DNA of 64,000 nt from Henriciella sp. (GCF_029937755.1 NZ_JAPYPG010000001.1:620001-684000); one strand, 5' to 3'; counted from the first letter of the stretch, positions 1 through 8,385 are shown. Numbers and translations: made by a program. Notes: generated from the letters alone by a model not told the origin.

Positions 1-732
1 GAGCGCCTTGCCGTTAATGGCGGCGTAGAGCACATCGCCCGTGCGCACGCGGTTGCCACGCTCATCGACCATTTCCTCATAGACCATCTCGAACTCATCG
101 CCGGGATGGATGTCACGCTGGAAATCGAGGTCGTAGGCAAAGATGCTGGCGAAATCGACGACCTGCTGGTCATGCGCGCCCTTGGCGAGGGCCGCCTCAT
201 AGATGCTGGTGTCGATCGTTGCGGTGATCCGCTTCTCGACCGGCCTTGTCTGCGCCTGCAGCACCAGCGGCGTGAAACCGCCATCGGCGGTGCGCCGCGA
301 CAGGATCTGCTTGCCCACTTCATTCGACAGCGACAGGGCGGTGAGCTGGGCATTCTCACCTTCGCCGCGGAAATGCGCCTTGACCTCAAGCCCGGCCTGA
401 ACACGGCGCGGGTCGACCAGCTCGGCATCATAGAGCGCCTGCAGCGAACGTGCGGCGTCAGATGGCTGGGCGCCAAGGTCGCGCACGAGTTCGATGAGCG
501 TCTCACGTGGCTTCAGTGTGGCGTCCCGGCGCTGGTCCGGAATCATATCTGTGAACTCTTCTGCACTTAGAACCGTTGTAGCCAGCGGGGTCGCAAGCGT
601 CACTGGCGCAGGGGTCTGGGCTTCCGCCTGTCTCGACTGGGCGACCATATAGAGCGTGGAAATCGTTGCCACGCCTGACATGGCACCGAGGAGTACAAGG
701 CTGGTCATGCCTCTCGATAACTGGAAACTCAA
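1..732 (-). CDS. M23-family peptidoglycan metallopeptidase, N-terminal part (cut by window edge)
   Basis: The 244 visible codons continue past the left edge. The protein begins with a short N-terminus and one hydrophobic segment (about residues 12-32), so it is membrane-anchored or exported. The rest resembles the N-terminal region that precedes the LytM/M23 peptidase domain in DipM/LdpA/MepM-like proteins: a segment like 'IPDQRRDATLKPRETLIELV', then a stretch with QRDIHPGDEFEMVYEE and GDVLYAAINGK. The catalytic HxxxD/HxH part would lie outside the window, so activity cannot be judged. The start is taken as TTG at 732 because a perfect AAGGAGG lies 8 bases upstream; an ATG at 708 has no such site. 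It is divergent from the ydbH-like gene. The family assignment is from remembered homologues. Confidence 0.72.
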   Translation of the reverse strand, partial: MSFQLSRGMTSLVLLGAMSGVATISTLYMVAQSRQAEAQTPAPVTLATPLATTVLSAEEFTDMIPDQRRDATLKPRETLIELVRDLGAQPSDAARSLQALYDAELVDPRRVQAGLEVKAHFRGEGENAQLTALSLSNEVGKQILSRRTADGGFTPLVLQAQTRPVEKRITATIDTSIYEAALAKGAHDQQVVDFASIFAYDLDFQRDIHPGDEFEMVYEEMVDERGNRVRTGDVLYAAINGKAL

Positions 733-740
733 CTGGAGGG

Positions 741-747
741 CCTCCTT
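741..747 (-). promoter_or_regulatory. Ribosome binding site selecting the TTG start of the M23 gene
   Basis: On the minus strand this reads AAGGAGG and stands 8 bases before the TTG at 732. The downstream in-frame ATG at 708 has no comparable site, so the TTG start is preferred. Confidence 0.6.
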
Positions 748-940
748 GGTCCTTCGTTTATCAACCCGATCGGGAAGCAGTATAGCAAACCCCCGTCGGT
801 ATCTCCATTCTCGCCATTCAATAGCGAAAGGATTAAGTAAACCGGCCCGGGAGTGTCTTAAATTCTCCACAAGGGGGCTTGCAAGTGGGCAGATGCCTCT
901 TAGAGCAGCAACAATCATTAAATATCAGGCAGGTTAGGGC

Positions 941-3900
941 ATGGCGGCACGCCGATCCCGGATACGTCCATGGCTGGTTGGAGCCGGTACACTTCTAGGT
1001 ATTTGCCTGCTTGCGGTCGGCCTTGCCTGGGTGTTTCGCATGCCGCTGGCCGGATGGGCGACCCGGTCATGGTGCAACGCCAACGACTTCGAATGCCGGC
1101 TGGATGTAACCGCCCTCGACCTGTCGGGACTGGAAGTCCGTAACCTCAGAATGTCGGCCACCGGCGGCAATGTCCCGCTCGAAGCCGCCCGCGCCCGCAT
1201 CGACCTGACATGGAACGGCCTCTTCACGCCCGTGGTCACGCGGGTCGATGTCCTTCAGCCAACGCTGCGCGGACGCTACACGCCTGAAGGCGAGATGCCT
1301 GCGGAATTTGGCGGTCTGGAAGCGCTTATCCCGTCGGGCGGCGGCGGATCGACAGACCTTCCCGACGTCAGCATTGATGGCGCCACAATCGAACTCGACA
1401 CCCCGGCCGGCCCGGTAAGGCTGAATGGCAGCTTCTCCGGAAAGCTGCCCTATCAGGGTCGCCTGCAGGCCAAAATCGAGCCGGTAGAGCTTAGCTCCGA
1501 AGGCAATCGCCTGGTCATCCGCAGAGGCGAGGTCGATCTCGACTATGTCGGCATAAAGCTCGACGGCCATGCTGATTTCGAGCTCGCAGAAGCCGAATTC
1601 GACGGTCTTTCGGCGCGCGATGTCAGCCTCTCGCTCAATATGGCCGAAACGCTGCAGCCACAGGTCGAGTGGCAGGCGACCATCAATCGACTGAATTACC
1701 GCGACATCAGCGTCGAGCAGGCGGACGCTTCCGGCATGCTGAAGCCGCAGCTTGACAGTGACCCGCAGGAGAATGGGGTGCTGGCGGCCATTACCAAGGC
1801 AACGCTCTCGGCCACTGTCAGTGCCTTTGACGCGCCATTCGCCACCACAGGCCCCTCAAACCTGACGCTGGACGTCACACGAGACGGCAAGGACACGCTT
1901 GAAGCCGAGTTCGCATTGCGCAGCGAGGCGCTTCGTGAAGCCCGCCTGAGCGCAAACCGTGTGACCGTTTCGGGCACAGCGACAACCGATAACCGGGCTT
2001 CATCCCTGAACGCCCGCGGCAAGCTTGTCCTCGAAGGGGCAGAACTCGGCGACACGCTGAAAGAGACGATGACCTCTGCGGTCTCGCTCGGCCCGCCGGT
2101 TACCGCGCATTCTGACGCGCTTCAGGCCTGGCTGCGCCGCGCCCTCTCCGATTTCAGCCTGGGCAGCGGGCTCGAAGCGCGCTGGCGGGGCGGCGATGAC
2201 TGGTCACTTGTTTCTGACGGCACGGTGTCGGCGAAAACCCCACAGGGCGCCGCCCTCACCATCGCACCGCAGGATACCCATCCAGCGATCAACCTGTCGC
2301 CCGGCCATGTCGAGCTGCGCGGTCTTCTCGACCTGGCTGGTGGTAATGCGCCGCGCCTGACGGCCCTCCTCCGCCGGGCCAGCTTTGGCGGCGGTCAGCC
2401 GGTGGAGATCGAAACGGGCGGGGTCTCGCTGAAGCCATGGACCGCCAACGGAATTACACTGGCTGCCGACCTCAACGAGATCAGCCTGACCACTGCCGGC
2501 GACTCGCCGCGTCTGAGGACGGTCGGCGAGGTGAATATCGACGGCCGGCTCTACAGCATGGGCTTTACCGATACCCGCCTGTTTGGCGGTGTCGATGCGG
2601 TGTTCGACCGCTCCGGCGTGCGCGTGCAGACCTACAAGACGAGATGTATCGGGCTCGACACGGGCGGCGTGCTGCTGAGTGGCGGCTTCGGGATCGGCGA
2701 CACCTCCTTCCAGCTTTGCCCCATTGATGGGCGGGTTGTGCGCCAGTCAAACGGTGTGGCCTCGGGCCGCTTCGACCTCGGCAGTGTCTCCGTCCCGTTC
2801 ACCTCGAACAGCACGAGCGGCACCCTGGGTCTGGAGTCCGCTCTGCTCGACTGGCAGGCCGGCCAGCGGGCCGCGCTTACCATCAAGGCGGGCGCCATGC
2901 AGCTGCCGCTGGAGATCGGCGGCGAGACCCTGACCATCGCGGCCACGACGCCCACACTTGGCATCCGGAGTGGCCAGCCGGCAAACCTGACCGCCGATGT
3001 CGGCTATACGGAATTTTCGGGCAGCGTCCTGCCGGCCGCTGTCAGCCTTGAGAGCGCCAGCTTCGACTCGCGTCTTGCCGCCGCCGGCCTTGAAGGCTCC
3101 GCCACCGCGACCCGGGTCGAGATGCGCGACCCTGGCGAGGACCCGCTCTATGAACCGCTGACCGGGGATCTCACAGCGGACTTCTCCGAAGGCATCATGA
3201 CACTGCGCGGCCCCGTGACCACGCCGCGTGCCGGGCAGACAATTGCCAATGCCGAGCTGACGCTGGACCTCGGCACGCTCGATGGCCATGCCCAGGTCAG
3301 GACGGCAGACCTCGTCTTCGAACCGGGCCGCTTCCAGCCGACGGCACTCAGCGACCGCGTGCGCGGCTTCCTGTCCAATGCCCGCGGCGAATTGCAGGCG
3401 GAAGCGAGCTTTGACATCGATGGCGGATCGCCGTCAGGCACGGGCTGGGTATCGGTCTCTGATTTCGGTTTTGATACGCTCCGGCTCGGCGCTGTGCAGG
3501 ATGTCGATGGCCGGATCGATTTTGACGACATCCTCGCCCTTTCGACACCGCCCGGACAGGAAGTGCGGATCGGCCAGATCAGCCCTGGCATTCCGCTGCA
3601 GGATGGCGTCGTCGTCTTCCAGCTCAATAGCGCGACCGAGGCGATCATCGAGCGTGCGCGCTGGCCGTTTGCCGGCGGCGAACTCGTCGTCGGCCGCTCC
3701 AGCTGGACCATATCCGGCACGCGGGACGTCATTTCGGTGAAGGCCAACGAGCTGGAGCTCTCCAGCCTGATCAATGTCTTCAACCTGCCGGATATCGACG
3801 CCAGGGGCACTGTCTCAGGCGAGTTCCCGGTCGAGATCGAGGGACCCAACGCCTATATTCGCGGCGCGACACTCAAGGCAGACGATAAAGGCGGCACGAT

Positions 3901-4240
3901 CGCCTATACCGGTGAAGCGGGCGATGCCGCATCCCAGGCAGATGACCGGGTCGAGATGGCTTTCAACGCGCTCAAGGACTTCCATTTCTCCGTCCTCGAA
4001 ATGGGAGCTGACGGGAATCTCAGCGGCGACATGATGATCACGATGAAGCTGGTCGGGACGTCGCCGAAAGTTCTCGATGGCGCCCCCTTCGCTTTCAATA
4101 TAGGCATCGACTCAAAGCTGATGCAGCTGATCCAGACCGGCAAACGAATGACGGGCAGCGAGTGGCTGGCCGACGTTGTGGCCGAACAGGTTCGCGGCGG
4201 GAACACCGCTTCGGACGAAAGTGTTGAAGACAGTGAATAG
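941..4240 (+). CDS. ydbH: YdbH-family AsmA-like envelope lipid transport protein
   Basis: This 1099-residue protein has one N-terminal membrane helix (about residues 12-32) followed by a very long periplasmic region rich in alternating beta-type sequence, as in AsmA-like bridge proteins. The C-terminal third, around 'NELELSSLINVFNLPDIDA' and 'GTSPKVLDGAPFAFNIGIDS', matches the conserved YdbH C-terminal domain. In Escherichia coli, YdbH is one of three AsmA-like proteins (with TamB and YhdP) that move phospholipids from the inner to the outer membrane, and it works with the lipoprotein YnbE. The next two genes encode YnbE- and YdbL-like proteins in the same order as in E. coli, which strongly supports the call. 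The start is ATG 941, preceded by a purine-rich AGG-type site. Confidence 0.88.
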   Translation: MAARRSRIRPWLVGAGTLLGICLLAVGLAWVFRMPLAGWATRSWCNANDFECRLDVTALDLSGLEVRNLRMSATGGNVPLEAARARIDLTWNGLFTPVVTRVDVLQPTLRGRYTPEGEMPAEFGGLEALIPSGGGGSTDLPDVSIDGATIELDTPAGPVRLNGSFSGKLPYQGRLQAKIEPVELSSEGNRLVIRRGEVDLDYVGIKLDGHADFELAEAEFDGLSARDVSLSLNMAETLQPQVEWQATINRLNYRDISVEQADASGMLKPQLDSDPQENGVLAAITKATLSATVSAFDAPFATTGPSNLTLDVTRDGKDTLEAEFALRSEALREARLSANRVTVSGTATTDNRASSLNARGKLVLEGAELGDTLKETMTSAVSLGPPVTAHSDALQAWLRRALSDFSLGSGLEARWRGGDDWSLVSDGTVSAKTPQGAALTIAPQDTHPAINLSPGHVELRGLLDLAGGNAPRLTALLRRASFGGGQPVEIETGGVSLKPWTANGITLAADLNEISLTTAGDSPRLRTVGEVNIDGRLYSMGFTDTRLFGGVDAVFDRSGVRVQTYKTRCIGLDTGGVLLSGGFGIGDTSFQLCPIDGRVVRQSNGVASGRFDLGSVSVPFTSNSTSGTLGLESALLDWQAGQRAALTIKAGAMQLPLEIGGETLTIAATTPTLGIRSGQPANLTADVGYTEFSGSVLPAAVSLESASFDSRLAAAGLEGSATATRVEMRDPGEDPLYEPLTGDLTADFSEGIMTLRGPVTTPRAGQTIANAELTLDLGTLDGHAQVRTADLVFEPGRFQPTALSDRVRGFLSNARGELQAEASFDIDGGSPSGTGWVSVSDFGFDTLRLGAVQDVDGRIDFDDILALSTPPGQEVRIGQISPGIPLQDGVVVFQLNSATEAIIERARWPFAGGELVVGRSSWTISGTRDVISVKANELELSSLINVFNLPDIDARGTVSGEFPVEIEGPNAYIRGATLKADDKGGTIAYTGEAGDAASQADDRVEMAFNALKDFHFSVLEMGADGNLSGDMMITMKLVGTSPKVLDGAPFAFNIGIDSKLMQLIQTGKRMTGSEWLADVVAEQVRGGNTASDESVEDSE

Positions 4241-4298
4241 ACAGGGCCACTCCTGTTCAATTACCATTCAGCCGGTCGGCGCTAGTGTGCGCTTTGCC

Positions 4299-4505
4299 AT
4301 GAGAAAGATGAGACACGTGATCAGAACGCCCATTCTCGCCCTTAGCGCAGCCGCAATGCTCGCGGCCTGTTCCCCGACCGTCCGGCTGGAAGCGCCGCGC
4401 GAACCGATCACGATCAATCTCAACGTCAAGATCGACCAGGAAGTCCGCGTCAAACTCGACAAGGAAGTCGAGGATCTGATCTCCGACAACCCAGACCTGT
4501 TCTAG
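4299..4505 (+). CDS. ynbE: YnbE-like outer-membrane lipoprotein
   Basis: This is a 68-residue lipoprotein. A basic N-terminus and hydrophobic stretch end in a lipobox LAAC with Cys24 as the lipidated residue. The short mature part contains PITINLNVKIDQEVRVKLD, which is typical of YnbE. In E. coli, YnbE forms intermolecular beta-sheet contacts with the C-terminus of YdbH to complete the bridge at the outer membrane. It follows ydbH by about 60 bases and is followed by the ydbL-like gene 10 bases later, so the three form one operon. ATG 4308 (same frame) is an alternative start that would shorten the signal peptide by three residues. Confidence 0.85.
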   Translation: MRKMRHVIRTPILALSAAAMLAACSPTVRLEAPREPITINLNVKIDQEVRVKLDKEVEDLISDNPDLF

Positions 4506-4515
4506 GATCATTCCC

Positions 4516-4869
4516 ATGACCGCAATTTTCAGAATTCTCGCTGCTGCCCTCATCATTGCCGGTGGCGCTGCTGTCCTCTCCGCACCGGCCAGTGCCGGTG
4601 ACCCGCAGATTGAAGCGGCCAAGGACCAGGGTGTCGTTGGCGAACGGATCGATGGCTATCTCGGCATTGTCGATGGCGGAGCCGATGCCTCGCTGATGCG
4701 CCGGGTGAAGGACATCAACAACAAGCGCCGGGCCGCCTATGACGACCTTGCCAAGCAGACCAACACGACGACCGAACAGGTCGCCCGCGTCACCGGCGAA
4801 AAGCTGGTCTCACAGGCCGGGCCCGGCGAATACGTCATGGATGAAAGCGGCAGCTGGTCGAAGAAGTAG
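4516..4869 (+). CDS. ydbL: YdbL-like periplasmic protein (DUF1318)
   Basis: This 117-residue secreted protein has a signal peptide ending near 'SAPASAG' (cleavage about residue 28). The mature part fits DUF1318/YdbL, with the stretch GERIDGYLGIVDG and the conserved 'INNKRRAAYDDLAK' and a C-terminal GEYVMDESGSW. In E. coli, YdbL acts on YnbE and prevents its uncontrolled multimerisation, so it probably tunes the YdbH-YnbE bridge. It starts 10 bases after the ynbE stop, consistent with co-transcription. I am confident in the family; the role is by analogy. Confidence 0.85.
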   Translation: MTAIFRILAAALIIAGGAAVLSAPASAGDPQIEAAKDQGVVGERIDGYLGIVDGGADASLMRRVKDINNKRRAAYDDLAKQTNTTTEQVARVTGEKLVSQAGPGEYVMDESGSWSKK

Positions 4870-4882
4870 ACCCGAGGCCCTC

Positions 4883-5122
4883 ATGACCCGAACCACCCTG
4901 CTCACCACGATTGGTGCCATCGCCGCCCTGCTCATCGCAGGCGCGGGCATTGCCGTCATGTGGGCGGATCTCGGCGTGACGATGAGCCTTCATGGCTGGA
5001 TCGCCTACGGGCTCGGCGCGGTCGGCAGCCTGCTGCTTTCGATCGGCCTTTTCTGGCTACTCTTCCACAGCGCCCGCAGCGGGCATGATGATCTCGACCG
5101 GCCGGAAGACCTCGACGGGTGA
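4883..5122 (+). CDS. Small two-helix membrane protein of unknown function
   Basis: The protein has 79 residues and two predicted membrane helices (about residues 5-27 and 39-61), followed by a short acidic tail ending RPEDLDG. The start ATG 4883 lies 13 bases after the ydbL stop, so it probably belongs to the same transcript. I do not recognise a named family. Its position between an envelope lipid transport operon and chpT suggests an inner-membrane accessory, but this is only inference. Confidence 0.7.
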   Translation: MTRTTLLTTIGAIAALLIAGAGIAVMWADLGVTMSLHGWIAYGLGAVGSLLLSIGLFWLLFHSARSGHDDLDRPEDLDG

Positions 5123-5198
5123 CAAATCACGCGCTTTAGGGCAAGGCATTTCCGGGGCGAATCGGTTAGCATTTTCGCCGTACCAAAGGGGCCAAGCC

Positions 5199-5855
5199 AT
5201 GCAAGCCACGATCGACCCGGCACACCTGTCTGCCTATATCGCGTCGCGTATCTGCCACGACCTCGTTTCCTCGGTTTCCTCGATCACCAATGCGCTCGAC
5301 TTCATGGACGAGCCGCAGGAATCGGAAATGCGGATGCAGGCCGAAAAGCTCCTGCATGACGGGGCCGACAGTGCCGCCTCGAAACTGAAATTCCTGCGCT
5401 ATGCCTTCGGCTCGGTCGGCCTGTCCAAAGGCGCCGCCGATATCCATGACGCCAAGACGATCACCGAGCGCTTCGTCTCCAGCCACAATTACAAGCCCGA
5501 GCTTCACTGGGACATCGAGACTGAACATCTCAGCTTCTCGCATGCGCGCCTGATCATGAACATGGTAATGCTGGCGGTCGATTGCCTGCCGCGCGGCGGG
5601 ACGATCCAGGTGAAAGTCCGCAACCAGACGGATGGCCTCGGCGTCAGCGTCACCGCCTCCGGCGAGCGCTACAAACTGCGTGACGACACGCGCGACGCGG
5701 CCGCTGGAACTGAACCACAGGATGGCTGGTCGGCACGCACGGTGCAGCCGCTATTCACAAGAATTATCGCCGAAGGGCTCGGCGGCCAACTGCAGGTGGA
5801 GCAGCGCGAGAGCGAAATTGCTGTGCTTGCAACTGGACTGAACGCCGAGGGATAA
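5199..5855 (+). CDS. chpT: Histidine phosphotransferase ChpT
   Basis: The 218-residue protein begins with a helix carrying the phospho-accepting histidine in the motif 'ASRICHDLVS' (His20), followed by a degenerate ATPase-like domain. This is the layout of ChpT (PF10090). In Caulobacter, ChpT takes phosphate from the hybrid kinase CckA and passes it to the master regulator CtrA and to CpdR, so it sits at the centre of the cell-cycle phosphorelay and acts in the cytoplasm as a dimer. The start ATG 5199 gives the expected N-terminal helix; a longer in-frame extension overlaps the upstream gene and is rejected. A CheY-like and a CheR-like gene follow directly, an arrangement I recall from related genomes. 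Confidence 0.9.
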   Translation: MQATIDPAHLSAYIASRICHDLVSSVSSITNALDFMDEPQESEMRMQAEKLLHDGADSAASKLKFLRYAFGSVGLSKGAADIHDAKTITERFVSSHNYKPELHWDIETEHLSFSHARLIMNMVMLAVDCLPRGGTIQVKVRNQTDGLGVSVTASGERYKLRDDTRDAAAGTEPQDGWSARTVQPLFTRIIAEGLGGQLQVEQRESEIAVLATGLNAEG

Positions 5856-5920
5856 ACGAGGCGTTAACTGGATTAGCGGCATCAGGGAGGTTATACTTCT
5901 GATGTTCCCGGGGTGTGGCT

Positions 5921-6286
5921 ATGAAATCCTGTCTGATCGTCGATGACTCCCGCGTCGTCCGCAAGGTCGCTGGGCGCATCATTCGTGACCTCCAGTTCGA
6001 GATCGTCGAGGCCGGTGACGGCAAGGACGCCCTCGAAGCCTGCCGCGCGAAAATGCCCGACGCCATCCTGCTCGACTGGAACATGCCGGTCATGAACGGG
6101 ATCGACTTCCTGCGTGCGCTGCGCCGTGAACAGGGCGGCACCGAGCCTGTTGTCGTCTTCTGCTCCACCGAGAATGACGCCGAGCATATTGGCGAAGCGA
6201 TGCGGTCGGGGGCGAATGAGTTCATCATGAAGCCGTTCGATGCCGATATCATCCAGAGCAAGTTCGCAGAAGTCGGGCTTGTCTAA
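5921..6286 (+). CDS. Single-domain CheY-like response regulator
   Basis: This is a stand-alone receiver domain of 121 residues. The acidic pocket is Asp8-Asp9, the phospho-acceptor is Asp52 in 'ILLDWNMPVMNG', the switch Ser/Thr is at 82-83 (FCSTEND), and the conserved lysine is Lys104 in 'FIMKPFD'. All residues needed for phosphorylation are present. There is no output domain, so it acts by binding a partner. It lies between chpT and a cheR-like gene. ATG 5921 is used; a GTG two codons earlier is possible. Whether it serves the cell-cycle relay or motility cannot be decided from sequence. Confidence 0.88.
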   Translation: MKSCLIVDDSRVVRKVAGRIIRDLQFEIVEAGDGKDALEACRAKMPDAILLDWNMPVMNGIDFLRALRREQGGTEPVVVFCSTENDAEHIGEAMRSGANEFIMKPFDADIIQSKFAEVGLV

Positions 6287-6302
6287 AGCGATTTATTAAC
6301 CC

Positions 6303-6327
6303 GAAGGCGTCATTTGTTAACGCCTTC
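6303..6327 (+). terminator. Hairpin between the receiver gene and the cheR-like gene
   Basis: GAAGGCGT at 6303-6310 pairs with ACGCCTTC at 6320-6327 around a 9-base loop. No T-run follows, so it may be a weak terminator or a processing site that separates expression of the two genes. Confidence 0.35.
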
Positions 6328-6358
6328 TAGCACTCAAGAGTCTGGCGAAAGACCGAAT

Positions 6359-7198
6359 ATGGAAGAAGCAGTTTTTCAGGAGGTCGCAGACCTGGCGCTG
6401 CAAGGCTCAGGACAGCTGATCCCGCATTCGCGCGCCTATCTGGTCGAGGCACGCCTCGCGCCGATCCTCCGGCGTGAGGGCTTTTCCGAAGTCGGCGAGT
6501 TGATGGCCTGCCTGAAAGCGCGCCCGAATTCAAAATTGCAATCCGAGACACTTGCGGCCCTGACGTCCAAGCAGACAAGCTTCTTCCGCGACAAGGAAAT
6601 GCTGGAGCGGATCGCCGGCCACCTGCTGCCCATGCTGGCGGAGTCCGCCGGTGAGGAGCCGCTGCGCATCTGGTGCGCGGGCGGGGCCGCCGGGCATGAA
6701 GCCTATTCGCTCGCCATCATGCTGGAAGAATCCGAGGACCTTCGCGACCATCCGGTCGAGATCCTGTCGACCGATATTTCCGAGAAGTCCACAAATGCCG
6801 CGCGCGCTGGCAAGTTCAACCATTTCGATGTCCAGAAGGGCCTCTCCATCCATCGGCTGCTCAGGCATTTCTCGCGGCTGGAGACAGGCGAATGGCAAGT
6901 GTCGCAAACCCTGGCAAAACGCGTCGCGGTGCGAACGCACAATCTTCTCCATGATGCCTCGGGCCTTGGCGAGTTCGATATCATTCTCTGCCGCAATGTG
7001 ATTTCCGGCATGGCGCAGTCGGCTCGCGCCAAGGTGCTGCTGAACCTCGCCCGCCAGCTCAATGATGGCGGCGTGCTGGTCCTTGGCCAGGGCGAAAGTG
7101 CCACCGGCATGGTCGACGGCCTTGAGCCCTCCCGCGAGATGCGGGGCGCCTTTACCCGCAAGGTCGCCCGCAACGATCTGAGCACCGCGGCCGCCTGA
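6359..7198 (+). CDS. cheR: CheR-type SAM-dependent methyltransferase
   Basis: The protein has 279 residues. An N-terminal helical region with 'TSKQTSFFRD' corresponds to the CheR signature normally written TNETxFFR. The methyltransferase domain follows: 'RIWCAGGAAGHEAYSLAIML' in place of the usual AGCSTGEEPYS, then STDISEKS for the SAM ribose, and 'FDIILCRNVISGM'. CheR methylates glutamates on chemoreceptors with S-adenosylmethionine. Several signature positions differ from the classical enzyme (G-H-E for G-E-E; no clear beta-subdomain for pentapeptide docking), so it may methylate a non-chemotaxis target. No chemoreceptor or CheB is nearby. ATG 6359 is chosen; a TTG at 6314 is possible. Confidence 0.82.
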   Translation: MEEAVFQEVADLALQGSGQLIPHSRAYLVEARLAPILRREGFSEVGELMACLKARPNSKLQSETLAALTSKQTSFFRDKEMLERIAGHLLPMLAESAGEEPLRIWCAGGAAGHEAYSLAIMLEESEDLRDHPVEILSTDISEKSTNAARAGKFNHFDVQKGLSIHRLLRHFSRLETGEWQVSQTLAKRVAVRTHNLLHDASGLGEFDIILCRNVISGMAQSARAKVLLNLARQLNDGGVLVLGQGESATGMVDGLEPSREMRGAFTRKVARNDLSTAAA

Positions 7199-7274
7199 AC
7201 CGGGCCACCCGGCCCATCCCCATACATCCACACCCTGGATCGCCGCGCGCGCCAGGCCACGACGCTTGACATTT

Positions 7275-7312
7275 CCAAATAGCCAATTACTTTGTGTTTC
7301 AAAGTTATTTGG
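7275..7312 (+). promoter_or_regulatory. Nested inverted repeat, probable operator of the winged-helix regulator
   Basis: ACTTTG-TGTTT-CAAAGT (7289-7305) is a perfect inverted repeat. It is flanked by CCAAATA (7275-7281) and TATTTGG (7306-7312), which also complement each other. TTGACA (7266-7271), a plausible -35 element, sits just upstream. The repeat ends 9 bases before the ATG of the membrane-protein gene at 7322, so a bound repressor would block the promoter or ribosome access. The regulator encoded at 7954 is the obvious candidate. Confidence 0.55.
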
Positions 7313-7321
7313 AGAAACAAA

Positions 7322-7942
7322 ATGTCGTCTAATTATTCCGATGATCTTGCCTATGTCCGGGAAGTCGCCGAATCCGGCATGTCGGCCCCCTTGCTGGGCG
7401 GGCGGTTCCTTGTCTGGTGGGGTGGCCTCGTCACGGCCGCCTATCTCGGCCACTACACCATTGCCACCGGCACGTTCGGCCTGCCCGTGGACTATCTCGG
7501 CCTGATGTGGCTGGGCTTCGTCATCCTCGGCCTTGGCGGATATTTCGCACTGCTGCGGATCTTTCCGGCTGACAAGCCGGGCGCTTCATCTGTCGGCAAC
7601 CGCGTTTCGGCAAATGTCTGGATGGCGTCGGGTTTTGTCCTTGGCTCCTTCTTTACCGGTGTCACGCTCAAATCCTTCCTCGATGGGCAGGCCTCAATGG
7701 GCTTCAACTGGTCGATTCCGCTCGTCCTCGGCGTCTACGGCATTTCGCAACTGGTCAGCGGACTGATGGCCAAAAGCACGGCCCTCATCTTCGCCGGTTA
7801 TGCCGCCATTGCCAGCGTCGGCCTGACCGCCCTGATCGTCGACCGTGTCGAACTTTACCTCGCTGCGGCCATTGCCGCTGCCGTGACCGTCCTCATTCCC
7901 GGGATCATGCTGATGCGTGAAGAACCCTCCACCACTGTTTGA
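7322..7942 (+). CDS. Polytopic membrane protein of unknown function
   Basis: The protein has 206 residues. A short soluble N-terminus (about 28 residues) is followed by roughly six hydrophobic segments spread to the C-terminus and a short polar tail. No catalytic motif is visible. It starts at ATG 7322 after a GGAG site and ends 11 bases before a small winged-helix regulator gene. Such membrane-protein and regulator pairs are common in alphaproteobacteria, and the regulator probably represses its own operon through the palindrome at 7289-7305. No function is claimed. Confidence 0.75.
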   Translation: MSSNYSDDLAYVREVAESGMSAPLLGGRFLVWWGGLVTAAYLGHYTIATGTFGLPVDYLGLMWLGFVILGLGGYFALLRIFPADKPGASSVGNRVSANVWMASGFVLGSFFTGVTLKSFLDGQASMGFNWSIPLVLGVYGISQLVSGLMAKSTALIFAGYAAIASVGLTALIVDRVELYLAAAIAAAVTVLIPGIMLMREEPSTTV

Positions 7943-7953
7943 GGGAGGCCCGC

Positions 7954-8265
7954 ATGAGCGACGAAAATCCCTTTGACCACAGCCAGATCGACGATGTCAT
8001 TCATGGCCGCCTGCGGCTCGGTGTCATGGCCTACCTCTCTTCCGTCAACCCGGCGATCTTCGGCGAGCTGCGCGACAAGGTGGGCGCAACCGACGGCAAC
8101 CTCTCGACGCATCTGAAGAAGCTCGAAGAGGCCGGCTATGTCCGTCAGGAGAAGCGTTTCGTGGGAAAGCGTCCGCAGACACGGGTCTTCCTGACCGATC
8201 TGGGCCGCACGGCCTGGCTCGACTGGATCAGCCGGATGCGCGCGATCATGGACGCTACGGAGTGA
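7954..8265 (+). CDS. Small winged-helix transcriptional regulator
   Basis: This 103-residue protein is made up almost entirely of a winged-helix domain. The N-terminal helix is 'RLRLGVMAYLS', the recognition helix region is 'GATDGNLSTHLKKLEEAGYV', and the wing is KRFVGKRPQTRVFLTD. This is the MarR/PadR-like 'winged helix DNA-binding domain' type (HTH_34, PF13601). It probably works as a dimer on an inverted repeat; the ACTTTG/CAAAGT palindrome upstream of the preceding membrane gene fits. The start ATG 7954 follows a GAGGGAGG site, 11 bases after the stop of its partner gene. Confidence 0.85.
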   Translation: MSDENPFDHSQIDDVIHGRLRLGVMAYLSSVNPAIFGELRDKVGATDGNLSTHLKKLEEAGYVRQEKRFVGKRPQTRVFLTDLGRTAWLDWISRMRAIMDATE

Positions 8266-8299
8266 CCCTTTCGTAATATCCCGGAACCGAAAGCGGCAG

Positions 8300-8322
8300 C
8301 CTGACCTTTCATGAAGGTCAGG
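8300..8322 (+). terminator. Hairpin downstream of the winged-helix regulator
   Basis: CCTGACCTT (8300-8308) pairs with AAGGTCAGG (8314-8322) with a 5-base loop. It lies 35 bases after the regulator stop. There is no clear T-run, so it is called only as terminator-like. Confidence 0.4.
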
Positions 8323-8385
8323 TTGCACGCTGTTCAGCGTCGCTTTGCTAGAAGGAGGGGGTAGAAAACACAGGAGTTTCAGACC

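Noticed and set aside
5992-6330. CtrA binding sites near the chpT group
   Set aside because: Several TTAA half-sites occur, but none with the TTAA-N7-TTAA spacing was found.
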